Assembly: GCA_029851415.1 (NCBI GenBank)
Contig: CM056742.1
Location: forward strand, 84,558,748-84,622,747
Direction of reading: 5' to 3'
Origin: Eretmocerus hayati
Lineage: Eukaryota; Arthropoda; Insecta; Hymenoptera; Aphelinidae
Length of the DNA stretch: 64,000 bases
Part shown: piece after piece, positions 1 through 11,320 of the stretch
Layout of the letters: the number at the start of each line of letters is the position of its first letter
Position numbering within the stretch: the first letter of the stretch is position 1
The notes under the pieces: generated by a model
Database searches by the model: none
What the model saw: only the letters and a program-made list of their open reading frames with translations
What the model was told of the DNA's origin: nothing
Made by a program: the position numbers and the translations under genes

Positions 1-268
1 TTTGTGAGTGTAGTGTCTGGGAATTTCAACATATTTGTACTGCCTAGTATTTTCATCTTCAAGATTTAATTCAAAATAGTCCATGAGCATAGAAGACTGT
101 GCAATCATTTCTTCGAAATCACCTTCCATCTCTTCACATACAGTGACGGTTTGCTCATTTGGGAGGTGTACTGGTAGTCTGATTATAGCGTGACTACTAA
201 CATACATTGGAAGACTAAGTATGCGCCAGATGGCCTCATTAGGACCAACATATCTTTTTTCAAGCCAC
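1..268 (-). pseudogene. Helitron Rep/Hel fragment after the HUH domain, continues off the window
   Basis: Conceptual translation downwards from about 268 gives an open frame to base 1. It contains RYVGPNEAIWRI, the conserved block that follows the HUH domain in Helitron proteins (usually RY.A.EA.WR), then LPVHLPNEQ, another typical block. It is one frame away from the HUH-bearing segment, so a 1-nt shift lies near 275. The first in-frame Met is at about 262. The helicase motifs would lie to the left of base 1. Confidence 0.75.
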
Positions 269-278
269 ATACCACAAG

Positions 279-1545
279 CTACATATCTATCTCATCATGA
301 TTGATAATTTGAGGGTTTTCACTTCTTCTTCCAGATATCTTGATGTTAGCGGCATCATATCCCTTCAAGACATACTTGAACAGATACACTGCACCGTCGG
401 AAGATACAACTTCAACATTCAGATGACAATCGAACATCAGAGATAGTATCGGACTGTAAGGAACAACGTGACGGTTATCTACCTTATACCCATTAGGCCT
501 TTCATAAGTGATGCCTGTATCTCTTCGTCTAAAAACTGGGGAGATGTTAGCATCGAATGTAGTCTCTTCCTGAAAAGCCATTGGATACCCCTTAGAACAA
601 TTTCCATTATCATCTTCACACCACTTACCACAAGGGCCATGGATATTATGTTTCATAATGATTTTGTGAAGACGAGGATTCAAAATTGGATCAGGTATTT
701 CAGCACATACAAATAAATCTACCAAAGCAACAGTATCAATTTTTCTACTCAGCATAACTAACAGGTGAACATGCGGCAATCCACGTTTTTGGAATTCTAT
801 AGTATGCACTCTGGCAGGTGCAGCTGCATAATATTTCTGTTTTTGGATAAATTCTACTTAATCTTCTACCTTGAGAGCAAAGACTCTTGAGCAAATGTCA
901 GGCCTATCATGAGCTTGTTGACCAGGCAGAATATTATCTTGTATCTCTGGCCAATGAGGATTACAAGTCATAGTGAAAAAAAGAGTAGGTTTTCCAAAAA
1001 CGTAGGCTATCGTCATTGAATCTAGATATCTCTGTTGTAAATTACGTGGAGAGCCATGAAAACATGAAGGTAGAATCACAAATCTGCCTATTCGTTTATT
1101 TTCAGATTGCGCTCTCTCTAGTAGAGCTTTATGAGCATTTTTGTACTTCTCTCGTCTTAGTTTCGTTTGATTAAATCTGCAATAATTGATCCTATCGCGC
1201 TCAATTTCAACTATTTTTTGAGCAACAAATTGTTGAAATAAACGTTGACCGTATATGAAAGGATTAAACTCATCATCTCTGATAGCTATCCTGTATCGGA
1301 CATAATTTAAACGTGTAATGCTTCTACCATTGGTTTTGAACAATCCTTCACGCCAGCACTGTGTCCCATGTGGGTAAAATATTGGATACAACCAAGGTTC
1401 AGTGTTTGGATTCATCGAATTAACATATTTTAGTTCCTTTGTATCTTTGTTAAGGATGCTAACGTATGGATCTGGTATCTCTCTATCAGAATTTGTATCA
1501 AAGATAGCTGCTACTTCATTAAATTGTTGAATATTGTATCTTTTT
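279..1545 (-). pseudogene. Helitron Rep (HUH endonuclease) segment with one in-frame stop
   Basis: One reading frame runs from about 1545 to 279 and is interrupted only by TAA at 858-860. The upper part has the pre-Rep blocks (YPIFYPHG, DEFNPFIYGQRLFQQ, LPSCFHGSPRN, PTLFFTMTCNPHWPEI), all typical of Helitron proteins. The lower part carries EFQKRGLPHVHLL, where the HVH is the HUH metal-binding pair that helps nick DNA during rolling-circle transposition. Downstream are HGPCGKWC and a Lys/Gly-rich CSKGYP block. The catalytic Tyr region lies at or beyond the left edge and cannot be judged. The frame connects to the N-terminal segment by a shift near 1552. Confidence 0.8.
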
Positions 1546-1548
1546 GGA

Positions 1549-2442
1549 TCAAATCCTCTTTTTCACAGTGAATAATAATGATAAATCAGGGATGGATTCG
1601 TTTCTTTCTTTCGCTTCATCTTCTTGGATTTTTATTGCTTCTTTCATCATGATATACGATTGCGCGTGAACATTCAAATCTCTCATAATTTGGTCAATCG
1701 TTTTCAACAATTCTGGATCTAGATTTTTGAATGTAGTTGATCGATGCTGGTGCGGTCCATCGCCGTCATAGATGAACAATTGACCAAATGACGGTGACTC
1801 GTTTAGTTGTAGAAACAATGCAGTGTTTATTTGATAATACATTTGACCCTGTATTATATAACAGTAAGGACCTGGACGTCAATTGCTGAATTGAACAACG
1901 TTAGCATTCAAAGAAGCAAAAGAAAATGTGAGATTATAAGGCCTTATATGTTTCAAAAAATGAGGAGATTTTTCGTGAGTATTTTGTCATAAAGATTTCA
2001 ATTCTGTAGGGAACTTAGGCAAAGGCTCCAGAATTTCTCTGCCATGATTGCAGCAATCATCAAAAGTTGTTTTTCCTTTTACTTTTTCACCGAGAAAACG
2101 TTTTGCATTACACGCAGAACACAGTACATTCATGTGACCGACATGGTTTTGTTTGATTTTAGTTTCATCAATTATCTGATGCCTAACATTCCTCTGTTGT
2201 TGAATTTCCTGAACGATATTGTCATTCACTCGGCCGAAATTAGGAGTTAGTTTTGCATTCACCAATTTCATCGATTTTGAGCGCTGCAAACAATTTGGAT
2301 TAGATGTTTTTGAGGATACATGCTCGCGTTTCAACTTGCTAGTTACTTTATAATTTGAATTTTGACTCCTGTTTCCGTCAACTGCAATAACAGGGTTTGG
2401 CCGATGTCTCGGAATAGCTGTTGAGCATTTTGAAAGAGTCAT
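1549..2442 (-). pseudogene. Helitron Rep N-terminal zinc module, with two in-frame stops
   Basis: One frame from 2442 to 1549 holds a Cys-rich segment (LCSACNAKRF then FDDCCNHG) matching the CxxC...CC pattern near the N-terminus of animal Helitron proteins. It is followed by HIRPYNLTFSFAS and by PSFGQLFIYD, both typical family blocks. TGA stops at 1987-1989 and near 1880 interrupt it. The first ATG is at 2440-2442, but homology to the upstream repeat block continues above it, so that is probably not the original start. Confidence 0.75.
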
Positions 2443-2456
2443 TTGAGCAGGTTGAT

Positions 2457-3053
2457 CTAATTCTTGAACGACAATATATTTTTAAGGACATTTTTCGTAG
2501 ATAATTGCATGGTTCCATCCAGGACAAAAACACGCTGTGCATTATTTTTTATGGGCTTTTCTAAGAATGTCGATTGAATTTTCGAAGCAGTAGAAGGACC
2601 AGGAATGGGCATCGGCGGAGATGGTCGACTGAGTTGATGGATTTGTCGAGAAACTGCTTTTTGTGATGCTCTCTTTTGGTTTTTAGGTTGTACTGGTGAA
2701 GATAATTCCATTGGCTGATCCAAAACTATAACGCGTGCATGTTGTTTCTCTGAATGAGTATTTTTTACGTATTGCATAGGTTCATCCAAGACAAAAACAC
2801 GCTGAGCAGTATTTTTCATGGGCTTTTCTACGAATGTTGATTGGATGTTCGAAGCAATTGAAGGTCCAGGAATAGGCATTGAAAGAGATAATTGATTCTG
2901 TTGATGAATTTGGCGAGGAACTGCTCTTTGTGATGCTATTTGTAGATTTTTATCATGTATTGGCAGAGGTATTTCCATTGGCTTATCCAAAACTACAACG
3001 CGTGCATGTTTTTTCGAATTTGCATTTTTTACGTTATTATCCGTCTTGGACAT
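2457..3053 (-). pseudogene. Helitron-associated N-terminal repeat region
   Basis: A 198-codon frame starts at an ATG at 3051-3053. It is built from two ~85-residue repeats, each with HARV(V/I)VLD.PME, then a Gln/Arg-rich stretch, then MPIPGPS and QRVFVLD. A partial third repeat continues in another frame just below 2470, showing that this block was once fused to the zinc module. The repeats are low complexity with Pro and Ser. I recognise no domain; a disordered N-terminal extension of the Helitron protein is the simplest reading. Confidence 0.55.
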
Positions 3054-3538
3054 TTTTGATATAATAACATGTAGCTATCAGTGGAAGAAAGGGGAGAATC
3101 AAGTCAAAAATTGATGTCAAAAATTTTATATATCCTGTATTATTGTCAAAGCGTGAAATTTCGAATTTCTATTTCCAATTATAAGATGTAGAAGGTCAAA
3201 ATTCAAAATTTCAAAATTTCAAAAATTTGTGGAATGTCCTTCCCCAAATTCGATCCTGGAAATGAAAAAGAAAAAATGATCTAGTGAGAAAATGAATTTT
3301 CAAAGTGTGCTGGGTTCATCCAATCAGATTCAAAAAATCGCGCGAAAACGGAGAAGTATTTTGGATCTCTTTTGATATTACATTCTCGGACTTCTATTCG
3401 GTTCAATATCTATATACTGTTTGAACTTATCTATATACTGTTTGATTGAACTTTGAAGATTGAACTTTGAAAAATAAAAAAAAAATTGAATTTGCAAGAT
3501 AATTTCCGATGAAGATACAAGTCCGTTTACAAAACGTA

Positions 3539-4029
3539 AGGCTGCTTTTTCACGGTGGCAATCGTCGCCGGTGACGTTGCGAGATTGCTGCAATTTTCGT
3601 GCGAGCGAAATTCAAAATCTTGCCTATCGAGATAACCTAAGATAGAAATTGAGTGATTCCGATAAACCCACTCGTTGGAAATTGTTCTGTCCAATGTTTT
3701 CGAAGATGCTGAACACGAATATGAACTTTATTTCCTCCCAAAGGCGGAGAAAACGCGTGAAAATCGACTCTGAAGCCAGAACGACTGATTTTCGGATTCA
3801 AATGTGATTTTTAGAAATTTCCTCCGCCTCTAAATGAGAACAGAGTTCGTATTCGTGTTCAGCACACTCAAGAAGATAGGGAAGAACAATTTTCAACCAG
3901 TGGGTTTATCGGAATCACTCAATTTCTATCTTAGGTTACCTCGATAGGCAAGATTTTGAATTTCGCGCGCATGAAAATTGCAGCAATCTCGCGACGTCGC
4001 CGACGATTGCCCTCGTGAAAAAGCAGCCT
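3539..4029. mobile_element. Foldback MITE with ~220-bp inverted repeats, flanked by TA
   Basis: The two halves are inverted copies of each other. AGGCTGCTTTTTCAC at 3539 matches the complement of GTGAAAAAGCAGCCT ending at 4029. Homology continues inwards through the block around CCGATAAACCCACT and GCTGAACACGAATA almost to the centre near 3790. TA dinucleotides flank both ends, consistent with a TA target duplication of the Tc1/mariner type. There is no ORF, so this is non-autonomous. The arms have diverged, so it is not very recent. Confidence 0.8.
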
Positions 4030-4031
4030 TA

Positions 4032-5110
4032 GTGTCAAGAAAGTCACAACAATCTAGGCAAACATGTGAATCCAAAATATAACTCTTACAAACATTTTTC
4101 ATACCTTGTATATGATCTCTTGAGCAAATTTCCTGTTCTTCTTAAATTTGGATCAGCCCCAGTCACAACAAAATGCAACCGTTATTTTCTGCATCACTCC
4201 AACGCACCAACTCCATCTGCTACCCTACAGTTTACATTTTTCTATAAAATTTGATTATGAATACAAAACAAAATTTCAAATTCAAAACGAACAATATCTC
4301 GGACAATCAACGGGCCGTTTTCATCGCGGAATTCTAAAAGAAAATCAAGCAACCATTGTAAAGATTATTCATACCTCGTCTGTGATTTCTGATGCGGTTT
4401 GCTATCCTCTCTCCAAGTTTGAAGAATCTCGCACTCTCAATGAAACGCGTCCTTTTTTTTCTGCACCACTTCACAGTATTCCTCTGATAGACCTCCCCTA
4501 AGATTTATCACATTTATTAGAATTATGGGTTCTTCATTCAAAATTCGAATAAAATAAGAATTACTTGTTCTTCCTTTGAAATTCAAAAAAAAATAACAAT
4601 AACTTAAACAACCACTGAACCATCTATTTTGATTTGATTATAACAATCGTATGAAATTATTGATGGCAAAAACTCACCTGCTTTTTGACTCATAAATCGT
4701 ACTGCCTCAGATTACTGTCTTTAATCATTATTCATAAATTCATAATCACTTGAACCATAAATACCATAAATAACACTACATCACTTCTAACACTATGGAT
4801 ATGTAATATGTAACCTCGCATCCGTTAACCTCGTGGTGATTTTTTTGTTGACACTGAGCTTTATTGATTTTTGCGAATTCAACTTTCGAAAGTAAACAAA
4901 TATACAATACAAAATATACAAAAATTACAAATACGAAAACAAATACATCGTCGAGATTCGAGGTATCGCAAATTGCGATACTACTAACTTCTCGATAGTA
5001 CTGCGGATTAATAAAAGGGATATGGTCACTTGAAGAATAGTGCATATCTTGTGGACGTGAGAAGAACTTGTTATAATAATTTTGATGAATAATTATCATT
5101 GTCTTTAAGG
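4032..5110. other. No recognisable gene
   Basis: AT-rich sequence with no ATG-started frame of convincing composition. The longest frame (4148-4501) opens at TTG and matches nothing I recognise. Confidence 0.5.
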
Positions 5111-5121
5111 TGCACACACAA

Positions 5122-5153
<32 letters not shown>
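5111..5153. repeat. Compound CA/TA microsatellite
   Basis: A CACACA run passes directly into a TATATA run. Confidence 0.95.
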
Positions 5154-5154
<1 letters not shown>

Positions 5155-5190
5155 CACCGGAAAACCTCTCTCAGCGGCCACCTCCTTCCC
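5154..5190 (+). repeat. Tigger/pogo-like terminal repeat, left copy
   Basis: AACCTCTCTCAGCGGCCACC resembles the terminal inverted repeat of Tigger/pogo DNA transposons. The inverted partner lies at 8671-8699. An internal relative at 5771-5826 (from AACGGCCACC to the CATATTG block) matches the sequence just inside the right end. There is no transposase between them, so this is a remnant or a non-autonomous composite. Confidence 0.45.
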
Positions 5191-6399
5191 CTATCCCCGT
5201 TGTTTTGTTACTATACCATATATATCAATTTCATATGATGATGGAGGTTCTAATGAGGATTCTAACATGTAAAATTCTGCATATTGTCCCAATCAGGAAG
5301 TGATGAAGATGAGGATGGAGATGTACAGAAGGAGGATCAAAAACCAGAACCAACCACGGAAGATGGTCTGAGCAAGGCTTTGATTCATATGAATGAATAG
5401 GAAGAGTTTCATGTGAATCGCAATTATCTCGATGGATGGAGATCGATTTGTGATTTGTAATTAGAATTGAGTAATGATTTGATGAAAAAGACTCAAATAC
5501 AAACCTCAATCTCGAACTTGTCCATGACAAATAGCGTTCAAAATTTCCAAGAGATAAATAAAGAAATTATATTCCATTCATGATTGCATAGGATTTCTGA
5601 TACAGTACAGTATATTCGATATTCCTCTATTCTCCTGAGATTCTGTAACTTGCTTTGATTCGATGGGATAATCTCAGTGATTATTGTTTACTTCGGATAT
5701 TGAGCTGATATTAAAAGTATTGACTCTTAGGAACGAGTCTTTTCCCTGTCGGAACTATTTAAACCTCCCAAAAACGGCCACCTCCCTTAAGGCGAGGGGA
5801 TAGGGCCGCGCCATATTGAAACGGCCCTAGTAACATTGTGGCACCCCCTGATGTCACGAAGTCTCCGAGCCTGAGATTTCAATCTCGCGTGCCTGCCGGG
5901 GGATCGCCACATATATTGATGTACATATGTGTACATATGTATTTGTTTGTATGTGAGAGAACCTCTGGGCCCATGCATCTGGGCCTATGAGAATCTCTGA
6001 TATATTTATATACGTATTATGTATGATAAAGCATATGCTTAGAATAAATATATGCAATACAGCATCCGTGTGCATGTATGCGACTGAATGAAGCAGATAA
6101 TGAATCAAGACTCTCAAGCTAGTCTTGCTTAGCGATGGTTCAACATCAAGAGGAATTCTGAACATTCATGAACAGACTCGGCCCCATTGGCCTGTATTTC
6201 TAGGTTTACATGCAGATTGTATGGGAACGATGGATTTATCTCTAAATAATACAAGTACCCTGATGGGCTTGAGACTGACCTCCAAAGACCAGGAATTTCA
6301 AAAATACTGTTCGAGGAATATCAAATCTTTCGTGTAGTTCTGAAACTTAGTGTTCAATATGTCAGTTTCAGATCATGACAATAGTTATACAAACTCATC

Positions 6400-7880
6400 A
6401 ATTCTGAACCGATACCCAATTTTGAACATGAAATCATCCCTTTGAAACACAGGGATCTTAGCAGATATGATTTCAAATTCAATTCAATATTCTAAGGTTG
6501 ACTTTATCTCTGAAAATGACCCGAATACGCAGTCTTGACCAAGTATTCTAAGATATTGAAACTCGAACTTCGAATAGAAAAATCTGAATGATCAGAAAAG
6601 GTTTAGAAGCTCATACAGAACAATTACACTCTGCATTTCACCAATACTCCTTGAGGACAATAAAATTTGCAATATAGTTCTCTAAGTTTCGATCACAAAA
6701 TCTTTAGAACTCAACCAAGTTTCAACGGATTTAGATGACTGGACATGAAATCATTCCTCTGAAATACAGGGATCTTGTTAGACATGGTTGAAACTTCAAT
6801 TCAATATTCCAAGGTTGACTTCATCACTCAAAATGACCCGAATGCACCATTTTGACTAAGTGTTCTAGGATATTGGGACTGGAACCTTGGATAGAATGAT
6901 CAGAATGATTAGACATGGTTTAGAGGCTGGAACAAAGCAATTATATCCTGTATTCTTCAAATACATCTTGAGTAGAATGGGAATAGTAATATAACTTTCT
7001 AATTTTTGGTCTCAATAAAGCTTCAGAGCTCAACCAAATTTCAACGGATTCAGATAATTGAACATCAAATCATCCCTCTGAAATGCAGGGATCTTGTTAG
7101 ACATGGTAGGAACTTCAATTCAATATTCCAAGATTTACTTCATCTCTCAAAATGACCCGGATGCGCCATTTTGACCAAGTGTTCTGGGCCATTGGAACTG
7201 GAACCTTGGATAGAATGATCAGAATGATTAGAAATGGTTTAGAGGCTGAAACAAAGCAATTATATCCTGTATTTTTCAAATACATCTTGAGTAGAATAGA
7301 AATGATCATATAACTTCCTAACTTTTGATCACAAAATCTTTAAAACTCAACGAACTTTCAACGGATTCATATAACTGAACATGAAAGCATCCCTCTGAAA
7401 TACAGGGATCTTGTTAGACATGGTTAAAACTCGAATTCAATATCCTAAGATTGACTTTATCTCTGAAAATGACCCGGATACGCCATTTCGACCAAGTATT
7501 CTAAGATATTGGGACCGGAACTTTATAGAAAAACCTGAATGATCCAAAATGGCTTGGAGGCCCATACAGAACAATTACACTCTGTATTTTATCAATACAT
7601 CTTGGGGATAATGTAATCTTCAGTAGAACTTTCTAACTTTTGATCACAAAATCTTTAGATCTCAACCAAGTTTTAAGGGATTCAGATAACTGAACATCAA
7701 ATTATCCCCCTGAAATACAGGGATCTTCTTAGACATGGTTGAAACTTCAATTCAATATTCCAAGATTGACTTCATCTCTCAAAATGACCCGGATATGCTA
7801 TTTTGACCAAGTATCCTAGGAAATTGAAACTGGAACCTTGGATAGAAAGGTTGCAATGATCAGAAAGGACTCAGAGGCTC
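6400..7880. repeat. Five tandem copies of a ~317-bp repeat
   Basis: The landmark GAAA.ACAGGGATCTT recurs near 6445, 6763, 7081, 7398 and 7712, a regular spacing of about 317 bp. Other landmarks recur at the same period: AAAATGACCCG, TTGACCAAGT, and CAAAATCTTTA before CTCAACCAA. Copies differ by perhaps 10-15 percent by eye. There is no coding signal. It may be a short satellite array or the internal repeats of a non-autonomous DNA transposon bounded by the Tigger-like ends. Confidence 0.85.
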
Positions 7881-7890
7881 AAAGGATGTA

Positions 7891-7926
7891 AGTCTTCGCT
7901 ATACAAATATTTGTACAGCGAAGACT
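7891..7926. repeat. Near-perfect 36-bp palindrome
   Basis: AGTCTTCGCTATACAAAT pairs with ATTTGTACAGCGAAGACT with one mismatch and essentially no loop. It lies right at the end of the 317-bp array. Confidence 0.85.
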
Positions 7927-8670
7927 ATCACAGGTTCTGGAACCAAGTGTTGATGTCCAGTGTTGAGTGTCATGTTTATTCAAATCAATTATTTCTTACC
8001 TTGATTTCTTTCAGTGGATGGACCCTTTGACCGGTCGGCTATAACCACGACGATAACCTAATCACCTAGAGCTCGAATTTTCATCTAATATCGTTTTAAA
8101 ATAGCTAGCCTTGAATCTGCTCTCCAGCTGTTCCTGACATGCAGAATTATATACCAAAGTTAGTAGCAGGAAAATTTGATGCTCGCGCGGATATAAACAA
8201 ACATGTGTCTCTCGAGTAGCACAGGCTGGCCACCCATATAACTCGTTGCGAACCACCCGGGTAGCGTGGCATTCGCTGCCGTTCGGGATTTATCTCAAAT
8301 TTCACAAGGAGGTGCGTCCAAAGGCGGTATTCATCATGATCTTCAGATCCAAAAGAAGAGTGCATCGTCGCCAAATCCCCAATGAATTGTGTGATCGCAC
8401 ACGATCAATCTCGGGGCTGAGTGCCCTCATTGCAGCAGACGACATCAAAATCACAATTCGGAAAAATACTTTCCCGGCATAGAATATGACTTTTGGCCAC
8501 GACGCGCTCTTTGGACAGGCATTTTATACGCCCATATCAAATTCCAGGTAATTTGGTTCATTATAATTTGAGTTATTCTCCGAACGGATTACGGGTGATT
8601 ATCCCTAGAAAATCCAATATGGCGCAGGCCTATCCCCTTGCCTTAACGGCCAATATTTTCCGGTCCCGCA

Positions 8671-8699
8671 GGGTGGCCGCTAAGAGAGGTTTCACTGTA
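8671..8699 (-). repeat. Tigger/pogo-like terminal repeat, right copy
   Basis: Its complement reads CAGTGAAACCTCTCTTAGCGGCCACCC, close to the Tigger/pogo consensus end, and it faces the left copy at 5154. A TA follows outside. Confidence 0.5.
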
Positions 8700-8741
8700 C
8701 TATATATATGTATCTTGATTACTGATTCATATTTGCAATGA

Positions 8742-9509
8742 TGCTATTGGCGGAAAGATGGATTGGTCGATATATTATCCTTTGAATGACTTTACTTTGA
8801 TTTCTGAGAAGTATCCGTATGGCAATTTCTGGTAAAGTAAGATCAATATTCAATCTGTGAGAGTCGAAGAATCGAAATTGATTGATCTTGTAATCAAAAT
8901 ACTGATTCACTACCTTTATTCAATTTCACGGAGGAATTGAGATGAGATTTTGAATATATTGAATCTGAGTTTTATTCACAACAAATTTACAAGATTCTGA
9001 ACAGAATTTGGGTGACTGAAACTCAAAATCTCATAGCAATTTTGACAATTTCCATTGCTAAAATAGACTTACAAACTACTCGGGGAGGCTGTTGAACTCC
9101 ACGAGGCAGGAGTCTATAAAGTAGGATCAGATGAGAACGGCTAAGCTGGTCTTCTGCAGAGTTCTCGAGGGGGAATACGGGGCCGTCCCTCCAGCGCCTA
9201 AGACGGATGTCGTCGGTCTATTTTTCGGCAGAATCAATCAGGCTCCCTGTCCGGAATTTTCCGAACTTTGCTTTGTCGTTTGGTTTCTAGGCACCCTTGG
9301 GCAAAATGTTACGTGACCCAAGAACGTTCGAAGCTTTACTGTCTGAGTTTTGTCAGGAATTAACCAAAGAATTACTTCCATTCTTGAATTGACATGTGCG
9401 GACACGAGTTGAATTCGATGACTCGGCTTGGAAGAATTTCGAAATCGTGATAATTGAAACTTCAACACATGTAACACATGAGTTACAATTCCGTAAAAGA
9501 TCTGGTTGT
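8742..9509. other. No recognisable gene
   Basis: Only a 61-codon ATG frame (9131-9316) without family resemblance. The rest is AT-rich non-coding sequence. Confidence 0.4.
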
Positions 9510-9542
9510 GTGTAATATGTAACACTCTGTTACATATTACAC
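9510..9542. repeat. Perfect 14-bp stem hairpin
   Basis: GTGTAATATGTAAC and its exact complement are separated by five bases. Shorter copies of the GTTACA/TGTAAC motif surround it (9460-9560). Confidence 0.85.
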
Positions 9543-9640
9543 ATGTTACAGGCTGTTACAATTCTGCTGATTTCGCCTGACTTGCTTCATACACTCCTGC
9601 TTACTTGCTAGAATTGGCATATTTGGATTTGACTGATATA

Positions 9641-9665
9641 TGACGTCACGTGGGACTATATAAAG
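9641..9665 (+). promoter_or_regulatory. CRE, E-box and TATA cluster
   Basis: TGACGTCA (CRE palindrome) at 9641-9648 overlaps CACGTG (E-box) at 9647-9652, and TATATAAAG follows at 9657-9665. The spacing suits an RNA polymerase II promoter on the plus strand, but no clear coding region follows. It could be the promoter of a decayed mobile element. Confidence 0.35.
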
Positions 9666-10124
9666 CTGTATATGTTCGCGTGTTTTTGAAGTTGGCACTC
9701 CTGATACCCGAACGCGACTGTATATGAGGATATCTCTGAAACTTTTGACTTTTGCTGCCACGGCTCAGCCAACCTGGTTGTAGGACGTTCCTCCAGGTAT
9801 CACCTGTCAAACTATCCCCATTCGGATGTCCTGAGGGTGATCAACGAGTTGGAGCTTGAATGATGTATGTGGGGAGGTACTAGAGTCAAGTGCGAGAAAA
9901 TACCCGAAAAACGAGGAATTTACGTGTCACAGCGTCAGACTCTTGAAATTCGGCAAGCTCTCGCGAGTGGAGCGTTTCTGATCACGTTCTGTTACTCCTC
10001 AATCTGATTTTTTATGTTCCAAAGTTACGACTTTTCTGTTGGAGGAAGGTGTGCCTCACTGTGATCAGCCAGGACACATAGAGATGTGAGTGTCACAGAT
10101 TTTTTGGAAAAATTTCTCAATCAG

Positions 10125-10448
10125 TGCCTGATCTTACCTCTCCCCTTCGTGCCACGATGACGTTGCACCCGTGACGGCTACGCGGCCGCGCAACGTATGT
10201 TCGCGGTTCGTCGGCCATCGCGGGTGCACCGTCAGCACTTCGACGGAGCGAAGTACATCCCCACTGCATCGGTCTACGCTGCAGCGCGGACCATCGTCGT
10301 CTACGATGAGCCGTGCGGCAGCCACACCGCTCGTATCAACTTTCAGAATCATATCTCTCTCTCGAGTATATTTCAGCTGCCATTGAACCTATATAATCAC
10401 ATCACTCAGCCGTGATTCATTCGAATCACGCCTCCTTCCCACGTAACA
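10125..10448 (+). repeat. Left LTR of the small element
   Basis: GC-rich repeat with a core-promoter-like arrangement: CTATATAATC at 10389-10398 (TATA box) and TCACTCAGC a few bases downstream, followed by a short hairpin CGTGATTC/GAATCACG. The same layout is in the right copy. TGGTGCTAGGTG at 10456 starts with TGG as a primer site would, but I cannot match it to a tRNA. Confidence 0.65.
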
Positions 10449-11320
10449 CGCTTTCTGGTGCTAGGTGTGGACGCGAAAAATCTGTACAGGAAAATTTTTT
10501 TCGCGAAAACAAAAAATAAAACACCATGGGAAAATTATACAAATGACGAGAGACACCAGCAACTGAAGAATTCTGACATCAAAACTCAGTGGCAGCAGTC
10601 ATGGACTCAGAGACATCGCTTGAGAGAAGACCTGAATCATTCCAAATCCTGCCCGATAAACTGTGCCAGAAGATGCAATCAGAAGCACTGGGCATCATCA
10701 TCGTGGGTTACTGCATTCTCCAAGAAGCATAGAACGACAACTTCTCATTATCAACATCATGGTACAAAGGAAAAAGACGAACTTCGATGGACCTCTCCAG
10801 CATCTAATTCAACGCATCGCAGCCCGCCAGCAGCTCCAACCATATCGTCAAGTATTGTATTTTCGCCTTTAAAATGTTACAAGTCAGTTTTATGCACGCT
10901 AAAAGTTCATAATTTGCCGTATTTCTCAAGTTATGAAGCCAAGATTTCGATTGCGAATGATAGATTTACTAAAGTCTACTTGAAATGCATCAGTGAAAAT
11001 GATGGATTTTGTTTACTACATTGGGAGAACCCGATTTTTATGAATTATTGCAGTGATTTGGAAGTATATTGCAAAGTTGCTGCAAGGCATCATATGTATA
11101 TGCGTATTCTTAAATTGATATCATTGATAAGAAAGGCACAGAACCGATGTAATGATTCCGGCTGTGACCGAGTGAATTGATGTGTTTGATAATTATTGAG
11201 GAATACGCAGAACAATGAGCGCCTGATTGCTATTTCAAATCCTGCGAGCTAGTTAATAATTCATGGACTCCCATACAGATTAGACTGCATTCATTATTGA
11301 GACTTAGTAAACTGTTGAAA

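Larger units (their letters stand above)
1..3053 (-). mobile_element. Helitron, decayed 5' half of the Rep/helicase gene (truncated by window edge)
   Basis: On the minus strand, blocks in the order expected for an animal Helitron protein run from 3053 down to 1: a repeat-rich N-terminus, a Cys/His zinc module, the region before the HUH domain, the HUH-type endonuclease motif, and the start of the linker towards the helicase. The reading frame is broken by frameshifts near 2470, 1552 and 275 and by in-frame stops at 1987-1989, near 1880 and at 858-860, so this copy is dead. The helicase and the 3' terminal hairpin lie outside the window. No 5' TC terminus could be fixed. Confidence 0.85.

Noticed and set aside
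6400..7880. CRISPR-like array
   Set aside because: Units are ~317 bp and similar throughout, without short repeats and unique spacers; the genome is eukaryotic.
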